Counted from the first letter of the stretch, positions 1-8,799 are shown. The stretch is DNA of 64,000 nt from Sphingomonas_D zeicaulis (GCF_050433225.1 NZ_JBNPXQ010000001.1:1426001-1490000), one strand, 5' to 3'. The notes: generated by a model not told the origin, from the letters alone. Made by a program: numbers and translations.

Positions 1-400
1 TCAGATTGGGATTGCCCTGCGTGCCGATGCCCAGAATGACCTGTTCGGCGCGAACGGTCTCGCCATTCTTCAGCTTGAGCGCGAAATCGCCGTTTGCGCC
101 GGTGATCGCGGTCACCTCGGCATCATATTTCACATGGATGCGGTTCTCGGCCGCCTGGCGTTCCCAGGTTCCCAGCACCGTCTCGCGCTTGCCGGCCTCG
201 AAATCCATATCCGAGCGCAGCACGAGCTGAGCCGGCGTCGCCATCACATGCTTGCCGAGCTGATATTTGTAGATCGTATCCGAAAGATGGTCGGTCTTTT
301 CGAGCAGCACGTGGCTGATGCCGAGCTGCGCCGCACGCGCAGCAGCGCTGAGCCCCGCAGGCCCGGAGCCAACAATGGCGATCCGGTAGAGGTCGGTCAC
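1..400 (-). CDS. FAD/NAD(P)-binding oxidoreductase, N-terminal part (runs off window)
   Basis: About 133 N-terminal residues are visible, reading leftward from a GTG at 400. Residues 5-35 carry the Rossmann dinucleotide-binding signature (AIVGSGPAGLSAAARAAQLG), and the chain continues with the strand/helix pattern of pyridine-nucleotide-disulphide oxidoreductase-like flavoproteins (ending near ILGIGTQGNPNL). No stop is reached before position 1, so the C-terminal domains and any redox cysteines are unseen. It is divergent from the TPR gene at 544, with about 140 bp between them that should hold both promoters. The FAD-binding assignment is firm; the substrate and partners cannot be read from this fragment. 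Confidence 0.75.
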   Translation of the reverse strand, partial: MTDLYRIAIVGSGPAGLSAAARAAQLGISHVLLEKTDHLSDTIYKYQLGKHVMATPAQLVLRSDMDFEAGKRETVLGTWERQAAENRIHVKYDAEVTAITGANGDFALKLKNGETVRAEQVILGIGTQGNPNL

Positions 401-543
401 GCGCTTACACCCCTGGTACGTTGGCCGGTTTTTCTTGCGGCATCCGTTTTCGGACTGGCCGGATCGAGCGCGAACCCGAGATCACTCTACCATCTTTGGC
501 CGCGACCGCTAGACTTGGAACGTCGAAAATTCACAGGCGGGGT

Positions 544-1518
544 ATGAGGATGGCATCGGAAGCGACGGCCGGGGCAAGCGGCAGCACCGCAAAGTTCGGC
601 AGAATCGCGCTCATCCTGGCGGCACTGGTCGCGTTGGTGGCGGTGGGAATCGTGATCGCGCGCAATCGCGGCGGTGATTCGCCGATGGCGACAGCGACGC
701 CGGGTGCTGCCGCAGCCCCGGGTTCCCCGGTCGGCGATGTCGATTCCATGATCGGGCAGCTCGAAGCGCGGCTGAAGCAGAATCCCGAGGATGTCGCGGG
801 CTGGAGCCTGCTCGGTCGATCCTTCATGGTCACCAACCGCTTCGCCGAGGCGGCGACCGCCTATGACCGCGCGACCAAATTGGCGCCGGACAATGTCGAG
901 AACTGGTCGGCGAAGGGCGAGGCACTGGTTTACGCCGCTGGAGACAAGGTTCCGCCCGAGGCGCTGGCAGCTTTTGGTGAGGCGCTGAAGCGTGATCCCA
1001 AGGATGCGCGCGCGCGCTACTATCAGGGCGTCGACAAATATTATCAGGGCGACAAGAAGGGCGCGGTCGACGCCTGGCTCGCGGTGCTCGGCGACACCCC
1101 GGCGGGTGCGGATTGGGAAGCCGGGCTGCGCGAACGCATTACCGAGGTCGCGGCCGAAGCCAAGATCGACGTTTCCAAGCAGTTGGCGGCGGTCGGCCCG
1201 GCGGCGCCCCTCCCCTCCACCGCGACCGATGGCATTCCCGGCCCGTCGCGTGAGCAGATGGCGGCGGCGACGCAACTGCCACCAGGCCAGCAGGATGCGA
1301 TGGTGAACGGCATGGTCGAGGGCCTCGAAGCGAAGCTGAAGGCCAATCCGCGTGACGAGGCCGGCTGGATCCGGCTGATGCGCTCGCGCATGGTGCTCAA
1401 CCAGCCCGATCGCGCCGGCGCCGCGTTGCAATCCGGCCTTGCCGCATTCGGCAGCGACAGCGCCGTGCAGAACCGGCTGCGCCAATCCGCGCGCCAACTC
1501 GGCGTGCCGGGGGCATGA
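544..1518 (+). CDS. CcmI/CycH-like TPR protein, probable cytochrome c biogenesis factor
   Basis: Protein of 324 residues with an N-terminal membrane anchor at about 18-38 (IALILAALVALVAVGIVIA), a low-complexity Ala/Pro linker, and then TPR units from about 60 onward (MIGQLEARLKQNPEDVAGW and DEAGWIRLMRSRMV). This anchor-plus-TPR layout is that of CcmI/CycH, which presents apocytochrome c to the haem lyase on the periplasmic side. An in-frame ATG at 550 is equally possible because AGGCGGGG lies 7 bases before it. None of the other ccm genes is adjacent, so the role in cytochrome maturation is inferred from architecture; a general TPR scaffold is the alternative. Confidence 0.65.
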   Translation: MRMASEATAGASGSTAKFGRIALILAALVALVAVGIVIARNRGGDSPMATATPGAAAAPGSPVGDVDSMIGQLEARLKQNPEDVAGWSLLGRSFMVTNRFAEAATAYDRATKLAPDNVENWSAKGEALVYAAGDKVPPEALAAFGEALKRDPKDARARYYQGVDKYYQGDKKGAVDAWLAVLGDTPAGADWEAGLRERITEVAAEAKIDVSKQLAAVGPAAPLPSTATDGIPGPSREQMAAATQLPPGQQDAMVNGMVEGLEAKLKANPRDEAGWIRLMRSRMVLNQPDRAGAALQSGLAAFGSDSAVQNRLRQSARQLGVPGA

Positions 1519-1534
1519 TCCTCTGGGCGCCGTG

Positions 1535-2698
1535 ATGCGCCCGCGCCGCATCGTCAGTGTGGTCGGCACGCGGCCGGAAGCGATCAAGATCGCGCCGATC
1601 GCCATCGAGGCGCGCCGACGACCGGGGCTCAGTCACAGCCTCATCGCCACGGGCCAGCACGCCGCGCTGTTCGACGATGCCCTTGCGAGTTTCGGTATCG
1701 CCGCGGACGATCGTCTGCACCTCACCGCGGCGCATGCGTCGCGCGCCGCGCGCCTCGCCGCGCTCGAGGCCGACATCGCGACGCATCTCGACCAGCTCGG
1801 GTCCGACCTCGTCCTCGTCCAGGGAGATACCGACAGCGCCTGCGCCGCCGCACGCGCAGCCGCTTCGCTGGGATTGCCGATCGGCCATGTCGAGGCCGGG
1901 CTGCGCAGCGGCCATCCCAACCGCCCCTGGCCCGAGGAGGGCAACCGCCGCGAGATCGATGCCTGCGCCGCGTTGCTGTTTGCGCCGACGCCGAGCAACG
2001 CCGCCAATCTTGCTGGCAGCGAGGGGTTCGTCGCCGTCACCGGCAACACCGGCATCGATGCTATGCAGATCGCAGAACCGACACTGCCGGCGCCGCCCCC
2101 GGCGGTGCCGGGGCAGCGGCGGTTACTGGTGACCTGCCACCGTCGCGAGAATCAGGGAGAATATCTCCACGGCATCTGCGACGCGCTTCGCCGGATCGCC
2201 GATCGCAACGATGTGCTGATTACGCTGCCGCTGCATCCCAATCCCGCCGTCGGGCCGGTAATCGCCGCCCGGCTCGGCGACCATCCACGCATCGACCTGA
2301 TCACACCGCTCGACCATCGCGCGATGCTCGCCGCCATCCGGGACGCCGATCTCATCCTTTCCGACAGCGGCGGTATACAGGAGGAAGCCCCGGCCTTCGG
2401 CACGCCGCTGCTGGTGCTGCGCGACGAGACCGAGCGGCCCGAAGCGGTCGACGCAGGTCACTGCCGGCTCATCGGCAATGATCCCGATCGCATCGTCCGG
2501 ACAACCGCGCGGCTGCTTGATGATCCGATCGCGCTTGCCGCGATGGCCCGGCCCGGCCTGCCCTTCGGCAGAGGCGATGCAGCGATAAAAATTCTTGATG
2601 CCATCGAACTCTGGTTTGCGACCGCTCTCGGCAAACCGCCACCAGCGGCCGCGTTCCCAAGCACGGCAGGCGAATCCGGCGCTTTGCCGGGAGCCTGA
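1535..2698 (+). CDS. wecB: UDP-N-acetylglucosamine 2-epimerase (WecB family)
   Basis: 387 residues, the family's usual length. It opens with the signature VVGTRPEAIKIAPI and has the conserved catalytic/UDP-binding stretches GDTDSACA, HVEAGLRS, RRENQG and SDSGGIQEEA. The enzyme interconverts UDP-GlcNAc and UDP-ManNAc in the cytoplasm, a precursor step for surface polysaccharides. An ATG at 1535 (preceded by an in-frame GTG at 1532) begins 16 bases after the TPR gene, so the two may be co-transcribed. The C-terminal 40 residues are an Ala/Pro-rich tail. No other polysaccharide gene is nearby, which leaves the pathway it serves open. Confidence 0.9.
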   Translation: MRPRRIVSVVGTRPEAIKIAPIAIEARRRPGLSHSLIATGQHAALFDDALASFGIAADDRLHLTAAHASRAARLAALEADIATHLDQLGSDLVLVQGDTDSACAAARAAASLGLPIGHVEAGLRSGHPNRPWPEEGNRREIDACAALLFAPTPSNAANLAGSEGFVAVTGNTGIDAMQIAEPTLPAPPPAVPGQRRLLVTCHRRENQGEYLHGICDALRRIADRNDVLITLPLHPNPAVGPVIAARLGDHPRIDLITPLDHRAMLAAIRDADLILSDSGGIQEEAPAFGTPLLVLRDETERPEAVDAGHCRLIGNDPDRIVRTTARLLDDPIALAAMARPGLPFGRGDAAIKILDAIELWFATALGKPPPAAAFPSTAGESGALPGA

Positions 2699-2769
2699 AT
2701 GCTTGCGTTGCGCCGACTTCGGGCGCATGGGCCACAATCCTTTCAAACCAACAGCGAAGACGAAAGATT

Positions 2770-4143
2770 ATGGCGGCGAACTGGACGCCCGAGAGCTGGA
2801 AGACCTTCGAGGCTCGTCAGCTTCCCACTTACCCCGATACGGCCGCGCTGGCTTCGGTCGAGCGTGAGCTGAGCAGCTATCCCCCGCTCGTATTTGCCGG
2901 CGAGGCACGCGAGTTGACGGCGGAGCTGGCGCAGGTCGCCGAGGGTAAGGCATTTCTGCTCCAGGGTGGCGATTGTGCCGAGAGCTTCGCCGAGTTTCAC
3001 CCGAACAACATCCGCGACACCTTCCGCGTCATCCTGCAGATGGCGGTGGTGCTGACCTATGCCTCCAAGATGCCGGTGGTGAAGGTGGGCCGGATGGCGG
3101 GCCAGTTCGCAAAGCCGCGCTCAGCGGACATGGAAGAGATTGGCGGCGTCTCCCTCCCCTCCTATCGCGGCGACAATGTCAACGACATCGCCTTCACGCC
3201 GGAGGGCCGCGTGCCCGATCCGCAGCGGATGGTGCGCGCCTACAGCCAGTCGGCGGCGACGCTGAACCTGCTGCGCGCTTTCGCTCAGGGCGGCTATGCC
3301 AATCTCCACCAGGTCCACGCCTGGACGCACGAGTTCATGGGCCGCAGCCCGTGGGCCAAGAAATACAGCGAGATCGCCGATCGCATCGGCGAGGCGCTGG
3401 ACTTCATGGCGGCGTGCGGAATCAACCCGGAAACAGTGCCGCAGTTGAAGGGCACCAGCTTCTTCACCAGCCATGAGGCGCTGCTGCTGCCTTATGAGCA
3501 GGCAATGACGCGCCGCGATTCGCTGACCGGCGACTGGTATGACACCAGCGCGCACATGGTCTGGATCGGTGACCGCACCCGCTTCGACGGGTCGGCGCAT
3601 GTCGAGTTCCTGCGCGGCATCGGCAACCCGATCGGCCTGAAGTGCGGCCCGAGCCTTGAGCCGGATCTGCTTTTGCGCCTGCTCGACACGCTGAACCCCG
3701 GCCGCATCCCGGGCCGCATCACGCTGATCACCCGTTATGGCCATGACAAGATCGAGGCCGGCCTGCCCAAGCTGGTGCGTGCGGTGAAGCGCGAAGGCCA
3801 TCCGGTGGTGTGGAGCTGCGATCCGATGCACGGCAACGTCGTCAAGGCGGCAAATGGCTACAAGACGCGGCCGTTCGAGCGGATCCTGGGCGAGGTGCGC
3901 GGCTTTTTCGCCGTCCATCGCGCCGAAGGCACGCATGCCGGCGGCATCCATGCCGAGATGACCGGCCAGAACGTCACCGAATGCACCGGCGGTGCGATCG
4001 ACGTGACCGAACAGAGCCTGGCGGATCGCTACCACACCCATTGCGACCCGCGCCTCAACGCGGGCCAGAGCCTTGAACTCGCCTTCCTGCTGGCCGAGAT
4101 GCTCAACCAGGAAGTCAAGCAGCGCAACAAGGTCGCCGCCTGA
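2770..4143 (+). CDS. aroG: 3-deoxy-7-phosphoheptulonate synthase, class II (plant type)
   Basis: 457 residues, typical of class II DAHP synthases, which condense phosphoenolpyruvate with erythrose 4-phosphate as the first step of the shikimate pathway. Family motifs are clear: LLQGGDCAES at about 63-72 (with the metal-binding Cys), KVGRMAGQFAKPRS, LITRYGHDKI, WSCDPMHGN and GIHAEMTGQNVTEC. This class is unrelated in sequence to the E. coli AroF/G/H enzymes. It stands about 70 bp after the epimerase and 29 kb from aroK-aroB, so the shikimate genes are scattered here. The ATG at 2770 gives the full N-terminus (AANWTPESWK) expected of the family. Confidence 0.95.
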   Translation: MAANWTPESWKTFEARQLPTYPDTAALASVERELSSYPPLVFAGEARELTAELAQVAEGKAFLLQGGDCAESFAEFHPNNIRDTFRVILQMAVVLTYASKMPVVKVGRMAGQFAKPRSADMEEIGGVSLPSYRGDNVNDIAFTPEGRVPDPQRMVRAYSQSAATLNLLRAFAQGGYANLHQVHAWTHEFMGRSPWAKKYSEIADRIGEALDFMAACGINPETVPQLKGTSFFTSHEALLLPYEQAMTRRDSLTGDWYDTSAHMVWIGDRTRFDGSAHVEFLRGIGNPIGLKCGPSLEPDLLLRLLDTLNPGRIPGRITLITRYGHDKIEAGLPKLVRAVKREGHPVVWSCDPMHGNVVKAANGYKTRPFERILGEVRGFFAVHRAEGTHAGGIHAEMTGQNVTECTGGAIDVTEQSLADRYHTHCDPRLNAGQSLELAFLLAEMLNQEVKQRNKVAA

Positions 4144-4251
4144 CCAGCGCCCAGCGGCGATCCGATACCGCGCCGCCGGATTCGCCGATCCTGTTTGCAA
4201 CCTCTCACCCCGCCGCCCGTTTTCGGGCGTGCGGGGATGAGGAGGTTTTGC

Positions 4252-4617
4252 ATGACCACCATATCAACCGATGAAACGCGCAGCATGATCGCGTCCGACA
4301 AGGTCGAGGGCACCGCGGTGTTCAACCGCGGCGGTGAGCGTCTGGGCACGGTCAGCCGCTTCATGGTCGACAAGCGCTCGGGCAAGGTCGATTATGCCGT
4401 GCTGTCGTTCGGCGGCCTGTTCGGTCTGGGCCGCGACCATTATCCATTGCCGTGGAACGTCCTGACCTACGACACCCGGCGCGGCGGCTATGTGGTCGAT
4501 CTCGACCCCAAGGTCCTCGAAAACGCCCCGCGCTACGCCGAGGAGCGCGAACCGGCCTTCGACGACCGTTATGGGCGCGAGGTCTACACCTATTACGGCA
4601 TCGCCTGGCCGTATTGA
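4252..4617 (+). CDS. PRC-barrel domain protein
   Basis: 121 residues. The start is fixed by GGAGG at 4241-4245, six bases before the ATG. Residues about 15-85 form a PRC-barrel (KVEGTAVFNRGGERLGTV, then strands ending in YVVDLDPKVL), a small beta-barrel fold found in photosynthetic reaction centre H subunit and in many stress or RNA-related proteins. The C-terminal segment is acidic and Tyr-rich (YTYYGIAWPY). There is no signal peptide. It stands alone between aroG and a terminator hairpin. The domain is certain; the function is not known. Confidence 0.85.
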   Translation: MTTISTDETRSMIASDKVEGTAVFNRGGERLGTVSRFMVDKRSGKVDYAVLSFGGLFGLGRDHYPLPWNVLTYDTRRGGYVVDLDPKVLENAPRYAEEREPAFDDRYGREVYTYYGIAWPY

Positions 4618-4637
4618 ACCGCTCGCCAGAGATGCAA

Positions 4638-4668
4638 CGCACCGATCGACATGCTGCCGATCGGTGCG
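4638..4668 (+). terminator. Hairpin after the PRC-barrel gene
   Basis: A perfect 11 bp stem (CGCACCGATCG, 4638-4648, with CGATCGGTGCG, 4658-4668) around a 9-base loop, starting 20 bases after the stop codon. It is followed by TCGTCATTTC, so the U-tract is weak. Likely the transcription end of the PRC-barrel gene, separating it from tRNA-Glu. Confidence 0.6.
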
Positions 4669-4725
4669 TCGTCATTTCGGCTTGACGCCACCCGACGGTC
4701 CGATTAGGGACGCCGCTCCCGCAGC

Positions 4726-4801
4726 GGCCCCTTCGTCTAGCGGTCTAGGACGTCGCCCTCTCACGGCGAAAACACGGGTTCGAGTCCCGTAGGGGTCACC
4801 A
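4726..4801 (+). tRNA. tRNA-Glu (anticodon CTC)
   Basis: A complete cloverleaf. Acceptor GGCCCCT pairs with AGGGGTC (one G-U). The anticodon stem TCGCC/GGCGA encloses loop CTCTCAC, giving anticodon CTC for GAG codons. The T-arm is ACGGG-TTCGAGT-CCCGT, and discriminator A plus an encoded CCA end at 4801. It is transcribed on the plus strand alone, with terminator hairpins downstream. Confidence 0.95.
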
Positions 4802-4856
4802 GCGCTGAAGGCGGAATATCCGCCCGATTTTCTGAATGATCGAGCAGCTGGCTGGC

Positions 4857-4887
4857 GGGAGGCGCGGAACACCGCACCTCCCTTTTT
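4857..4887 (+). terminator. Rho-independent terminator between tRNA-Glu and catalase
   Basis: Stem GGGAGG(C)GCGG with CCGC(A)CCTCCC (4857-4867 and 4872-4882), one internal C-A mismatch and loop AACA, followed directly by TTTTT on the plus strand. A smaller stem GGCGG-AATAT-CCGCC followed by CGATTTTC sits just upstream at 4810-4830. Both suit the end of the tRNA transcript. The larger hairpin lies 19 bases beyond the catalase stop, so it can serve the opposite strand as well. Confidence 0.75.
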
Positions 4888-4906
4888 CACATCATGGTCT
4901 GCCCGA

Positions 4907-6370
4907 TCACTCCGCCGCCTGGGCGACATCCAGCCCCAGTGCGCGGGCGACGCCGGCGCCATAGGCCGGGTCCGCCTTCGTGCAATTGCCAACATGGCGC
5001 AGCTTCACCTCGAAGCGGGCATCGCCCATCGCGCGCGCGGTGTTGTCGAACAGCAATTGCTGCTGCACGGGGGACATCAGCCGGAAGAGATTGCCCGGCT
5101 GCTCATAATGATCGTCGTCGACGCGATGATCCCAATGGTCCGCGGGGTTGCCGTCGAGGCCGAGCGGCGGCTCCCTGTAATCGGGATTGTCGCCGATCCA
5201 CGCGCCCTTGCTGTTAGGCCAGTAGGATGGCTTGGCGCCGGCATTGCCGTCCACCCGCATCGTGCCGTCGCGGTGATAGCTATGGACCGGGCAGCGCGCT
5301 GCGTTGACCGGGATATGGTCATGGTTCACGCCCAGCCGGTAGCGTGCGGCATCGGGATAGGAGAAGAGCCGCGCCTGCAGCATCTTGTCGGGCGAGAAGC
5401 CCACGCCGGGGACGATGTTGGAAGGTGAGAAGGCCGCCTGCTCCACCTCGGCGAAGAAATTGTCGGGGTAGCGGTTGAGTTCGATCTCGCCGACCTCGAT
5501 CAGCGGATACTCTCCCTTGGGCCAGACCTTGGTGAGATCGAATGGGTTATGGCGATGCGCGTTCGCCTGCGCGTCGGTCATGACCTGGATGAACAAGGTC
5601 CATTTGGGGAAATTTCCACCATCGATCGCCTCGAGCAGGTCGCGGCCATGCGTTTCACGATCGCCGGCGACCAGAGCTGCGGCGGCCTCGTCGCTCAGAT
5701 TCTCGATGCCTTGCTGCGTGCGGAAGTGGAACTTCACCCAGACGCGCTGGTTCGCCGCATCGATCAGAGAATAGGTGTGGCTGCCGAAACCGTGCATGTG
5801 CCGGAAGCTCTTCGGAATGCCGCGGTCGGACATCACGATCGTCACCTGGTGCAGTGCCTCGGGCAGCAGTGACCAGAAATCCCAATTGCTGTCTGCCGAT
5901 CGCAGCCCGGTGCGCGGGTCACGCTTGATCGCGTGGTTGAGGTCCGGGAAGCGCAGCGGATCGCGGAAGAAGAACACCGGGGTGTTGTTGCCCACCAGAT
6001 CCCAATTGCCTTCCTCCGTGTAGAATTTCAGGGCGAAGCCTCGGATGTCGCGCTCCGCATCCGCGGCGCCGCGCTCGCCGGCCACGCTGGAAAAGCGCAT
6101 GAAGAGGTCGGTTTTCTTGCCGACCTCTGAAAAGATCTTCGCCTTCGTGTAGCGGGTGACGTCGTGCGTGACGGTGAAGCTGCCATAGGCACCCCATCCC
6201 TTCGCGTGCATCCGGCGCTCGGGGATCACCTCCCGATCGAAATGCGCGAGTTTCTCGATCAGCCAGATATCCTGCAGCAGCGCTGGCCCGCGCGGCCCGG
6301 CAGTCTGGATGTTCAGATTGTCGACGACCGGGGCGCCGGAGGCATGGGTAAGTGGCGGCTGTTCGGACAT
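4907..6370 (-). CDS. katA: Catalase (monofunctional haem catalase)
   Basis: 487 residues, the small-subunit catalase length. It decomposes hydrogen peroxide in the cytoplasm. Visible family marks are the distal His in RRMHAKGWGAYG (about residue 55), the haem-pocket Asn in DLVGNNTPVFFFRDP (about 128) and the proximal Tyr in RLFSYPDAARYRLG (about 338). The start at 6370 (SEQPPLTHASGAPV) matches normal catalase N-termini; an upstream in-frame ATG at 6442 adds an unrelated basic stretch and was set aside. It is a single gene whose 170 bp upstream gap holds a sharp palindrome (6487-6504) that may be an operator. Confidence 0.95.
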   Translation of the reverse strand: MSEQPPLTHASGAPVVDNLNIQTAGPRGPALLQDIWLIEKLAHFDREVIPERRMHAKGWGAYGSFTVTHDVTRYTKAKIFSEVGKKTDLFMRFSSVAGERGAADAERDIRGFALKFYTEEGNWDLVGNNTPVFFFRDPLRFPDLNHAIKRDPRTGLRSADSNWDFWSLLPEALHQVTIVMSDRGIPKSFRHMHGFGSHTYSLIDAANQRVWVKFHFRTQQGIENLSDEAAAALVAGDRETHGRDLLEAIDGGNFPKWTLFIQVMTDAQANAHRHNPFDLTKVWPKGEYPLIEVGEIELNRYPDNFFAEVEQAAFSPSNIVPGVGFSPDKMLQARLFSYPDAARYRLGVNHDHIPVNAARCPVHSYHRDGTMRVDGNAGAKPSYWPNSKGAWIGDNPDYREPPLGLDGNPADHWDHRVDDDHYEQPGNLFRLMSPVQQQLLFDNTARAMGDARFEVKLRHVGNCTKADPAYGAGVARALGLDVAQAAE

Positions 6371-6486
6371 GGCGGAGCGCCCTTTCTGATATTGGACATG
6401 ACGAAGGAACCGCTGGAGGCGATTCTTCTTGGGAAAGATCATGCCCGTTACGCCGCCGATGCGCGCGTCGATTTCTGCTGGAAACG

Positions 6487-6504
6487 GCTATACTTTCGTA
6501 TAGC
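6487..6504. promoter_or_regulatory. Palindrome upstream of catalase, candidate operator
   Basis: A perfect 7 bp inverted repeat, GCTATAC-TTTC-GTATAGC, 117 bp upstream of the catalase ATG and inside the only non-coding gap before it. The half-site ends in CTAT/ATAG, reminiscent of OxyR tetrads, but the spacing (8 rather than 7) and the missing outer tetrads do not fit a full OxyR site. No regulator gene is adjacent. Confidence 0.4.
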
Positions 6505-6540
6505 TGCGCCCCGCCGACCGTATGATGTCAATCACCCGCT

Positions 6541-7692
6541 TCAGGGCAAGGTCGCCATATGGCCGCGGATCGCCTTCGCCACCTCGGCCAGCACCTTGGT
6601 CCGGTTGCCGATCGCATCGGGACCTGAGACAAGCAGCTTGTCGACCGTGCGATTGGTGATGAACTCCGCCTCGATATAGCAGGCGACGCATTTCTTGGGC
6701 CGACTGGTGTTGCCGAGCGCGGTATCGCGCAACACGCCCAGCGCGCCCGGCCCGGTCTGGTCGTCCGGCTTGACGCCGCGATCCTTGGTTGCGGGATTGA
6801 CCGCAAGCAGCCCCTTCATCAGCCCCGCATGGACCGCGGTGGCGAACGCCTTGTCGTCGGCAAGGTTGGTGTTGCCGTTGGACGCCGCGGCGAAGAAGGT
6901 CTCCGCGCCACTCGCCGAGGCATTGGTGCTGCCGTTGAAATGGATGACGACCAGCGCCTTGGCCTGGTGCGTGGCCGCGAAGGCGGCGCGTGCGGCGATG
7001 CCGACATTTACGTCGGTCGTGCGGGTCAGCACCACCTTGATCGTCTGCTTGGCCGCGGCGGCCTGCGCGATCAGCAGATCCCGCAGGATCAGGCAGAAAT
7101 CGAGCGCGAGTTTCTTCTCCTTCACGCCCGACACGCTGATCGCATTGTTCGGCGAACTGCCGCCCACCTTGGTGGTGCCGCCATGACCGGGGTCGAGTAT
7201 CAGCGTGCCCAGATCCTCGGTCGGACGTGCAGGTGCTGCTTCGACCACCGTCGCGTCGCTGGCAGCGCTCAGCAGGGCCTGAGCCTCGGGCATCAACTGG
7301 ATGACCCTGTCGGCATAGCCCGCGCTCGGCGTATAGATCGGGCCGATGAAGCGGATGAACTTCTCCGGCGTGTCCACATTGGATTCCCAGCCGGTGTAAG
7401 GCGCGCGAGCGATGAACGCCCAATAGCCGGCGATGAATCCTTCAAGAGTGGCGAATGCGCAATAATTGTCGATGCCGTCATGCGCTTCGTAGCGGACCTT
7501 GCTGGCAAAAGGCGCCATCTCGGGACGATATTTGAGCCCGCCGAAATTATAGTGGAGCGTCGCCAGGTCGGACGTGCCGCGACCGCTTTCGAGCAGCCAT
7601 TGCGCCAGCGTTACGACCTTGAGATGGGGATGACGGATGTCTTCGCCGCCATAAACAGCGGCAAGACGCGCGATCAGCTTTGCTTCAGGCAC
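6541..7692 (-). CDS. N-acetylmuramoyl-L-alanine amidase with N-terminal glucosaminidase-like domain
   Basis: 383 residues in two parts. Residues about 1-150 resemble a glucosaminidase/lysozyme-like domain (LAQWLLESGRGTSDLA, HYNFGGLKY). Residues about 170-383 are an Amidase_3 zinc amidase: LILDPGHGG gives the first zinc His, followed by VVLTRTTD, VVIHFNGS and EAEFITN with the catalytic Glu. Such enzymes cut the glycan-peptide bond of murein. The start is a GTG at 7692 with GGGAGA six bases upstream; a longer reading to 7767 adds no signal peptide either. The absence of an export signal is odd for a cell-wall hydrolase and suggests phage-like or non-classical delivery. Confidence 0.75.
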   Translation of the reverse strand: MPEAKLIARLAAVYGGEDIRHPHLKVVTLAQWLLESGRGTSDLATLHYNFGGLKYRPEMAPFASKVRYEAHDGIDNYCAFATLEGFIAGYWAFIARAPYTGWESNVDTPEKFIRFIGPIYTPSAGYADRVIQLMPEAQALLSAASDATVVEAAPARPTEDLGTLILDPGHGGTTKVGGSSPNNAISVSGVKEKKLALDFCLILRDLLIAQAAAAKQTIKVVLTRTTDVNVGIAARAAFAATHQAKALVVIHFNGSTNASASGAETFFAAASNGNTNLADDKAFATAVHAGLMKGLLAVNPATKDRGVKPDDQTGPGALGVLRDTALGNTSRPKKCVACYIEAEFITNRTVDKLLVSGPDAIGNRTKVLAEVAKAIRGHMATLP

Positions 7693-7953
7693 TGGATATC
7701 TCCCGACTCCCAAGCAAGACGGAAGGCTGCCCGACGACGTCGACCGCCGCAAGCATCGATCATTCACGGCCCGACAGACCGTCTTGCAAAAGTTCAGCTG
7801 AACGCGGGGAATAGAGCGGCGACGACGGCAAGAATATGCGCGTCGTCACACGTCGTCAAAAACGCCTATGATGTCGGCGGCTCGCATTGTTCTCTACCCA
7901 GTGGGGACACAGCCGCTTCATCACCACCAAAACGCCGGCAGCGACCGGATCGG

Positions 7954-8799
7954 TCAGCCGCCGGGAAGACGCCTGACGATATCGTCTACGAGGCGCGAGG
8001 CCCCGAAGCGGAACAGCGTCGGAGCCAGCCAGGCCTCGCCCATTTCATTGCGGGCCAGCGCGATCCAGCGCAGTGCGTCGTCCGCCGTGGCAATGCCGCC
8101 TGCCGCCTTGAAGCCGACGAGAGCGCCGGTGGCACCGTGCCAGTCCTCGATCGCCGCCATCATCGCCACGCCGGCTTCGAGCGTGGCGTTGACCGCTTCC
8201 TTGCCGGTCGAAGTCTTCACGAAATCGGCGCCGGCCATGATGCAGACCAGCGCCGCACGCGCGATGATCGTGGGGTCGGCGAGTTCGCCCGTGCCGAGGA
8301 TCGTCTTGAGATGAGCCGACCCGCACGCCGCGCGAAACGCGGCCACCTCGTCATACAGCGCCTGCCAGTTGCCGGTCAGCGCATGGCTGCGGCGGATGAC
8401 GACATCGATCTCGGTGGCGCCAAGCTCGACGCAGGCCGCCACCTCGGCGATCCGGGTCGAGAGCGGCGAAAGGCCGTGCGGAAATCCCGCGGCAACCGTG
8501 GCGACAGCAACGCCGCTGTCCGCCAGCACGGTCAGCGCCGCCGGCACCATGGCCGGATAGACGCAGACCGCCGCTGTTCCGAGCGCGCTGGCACGCTCGG
8601 CAAGGGCGCGCACCCGATCCTCGGTGTCGTCGCCCTGCAAGGTCGTCAGGTCGGTCGCGGCGAGTGCCAGCCGCAGGTCCGCGACCGCCCCCTCCCCCGT
8701 TTCGGGAGTGATGGCGGCGATGCGCCGCGCGACGATCACCGGCGACAGCACGGTCCGCTCGATCCAGGCGGCGTCGAAGGGCGAAACGCTTGCGGTCAT
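7954..8799 (-). CDS. deoC: Deoxyribose-phosphate aldolase
   Basis: 281 residues. It splits 2-deoxyribose 5-phosphate into glyceraldehyde 3-phosphate and acetaldehyde, the last step of deoxynucleoside breakdown. The Schiff-base lysine lies in DFVKTSTGKE, with the family stretches ELGATEIDVVI and GFKAAGGI around it. The ATG at 8799 overlaps the nupC stop by four bases (ATGA). Third and last gene of deoA-nupC-deoC. The 260 bp downstream, up to the amidase start, holds nothing I recognise beyond a repeated CGTCGTCA motif near 7842-7858. Confidence 0.93.
   Translation of the reverse strand: MTASVSPFDAAWIERTVLSPVIVARRIAAITPETGEGAVADLRLALAATDLTTLQGDDTEDRVRALAERASALGTAAVCVYPAMVPAALTVLADSGVAVATVAAGFPHGLSPLSTRIAEVAACVELGATEIDVVIRRSHALTGNWQALYDEVAAFRAACGSAHLKTILGTGELADPTIIARAALVCIMAGADFVKTSTGKEAVNATLEAGVAMMAAIEDWHGATGALVGFKAAGGIATADDALRWIALARNEMGEAWLAPTLFRFGASRLVDDIVRRLPGG

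Noticed and set aside
4214..4229. Six-base hairpin CGCCCG-TTTT-CGGGCG upstream of the PRC-barrel gene
   Set aside because: No T-run follows, and it lies just ahead of the ribosome site; too short to call a terminator or riboswitch.
6477..6515. Full OxyR binding site around the catalase palindrome
   Set aside because: Only the inner CTAT/ATAG pair is present and the spacing is 8, not 7; outer tetrads are missing.
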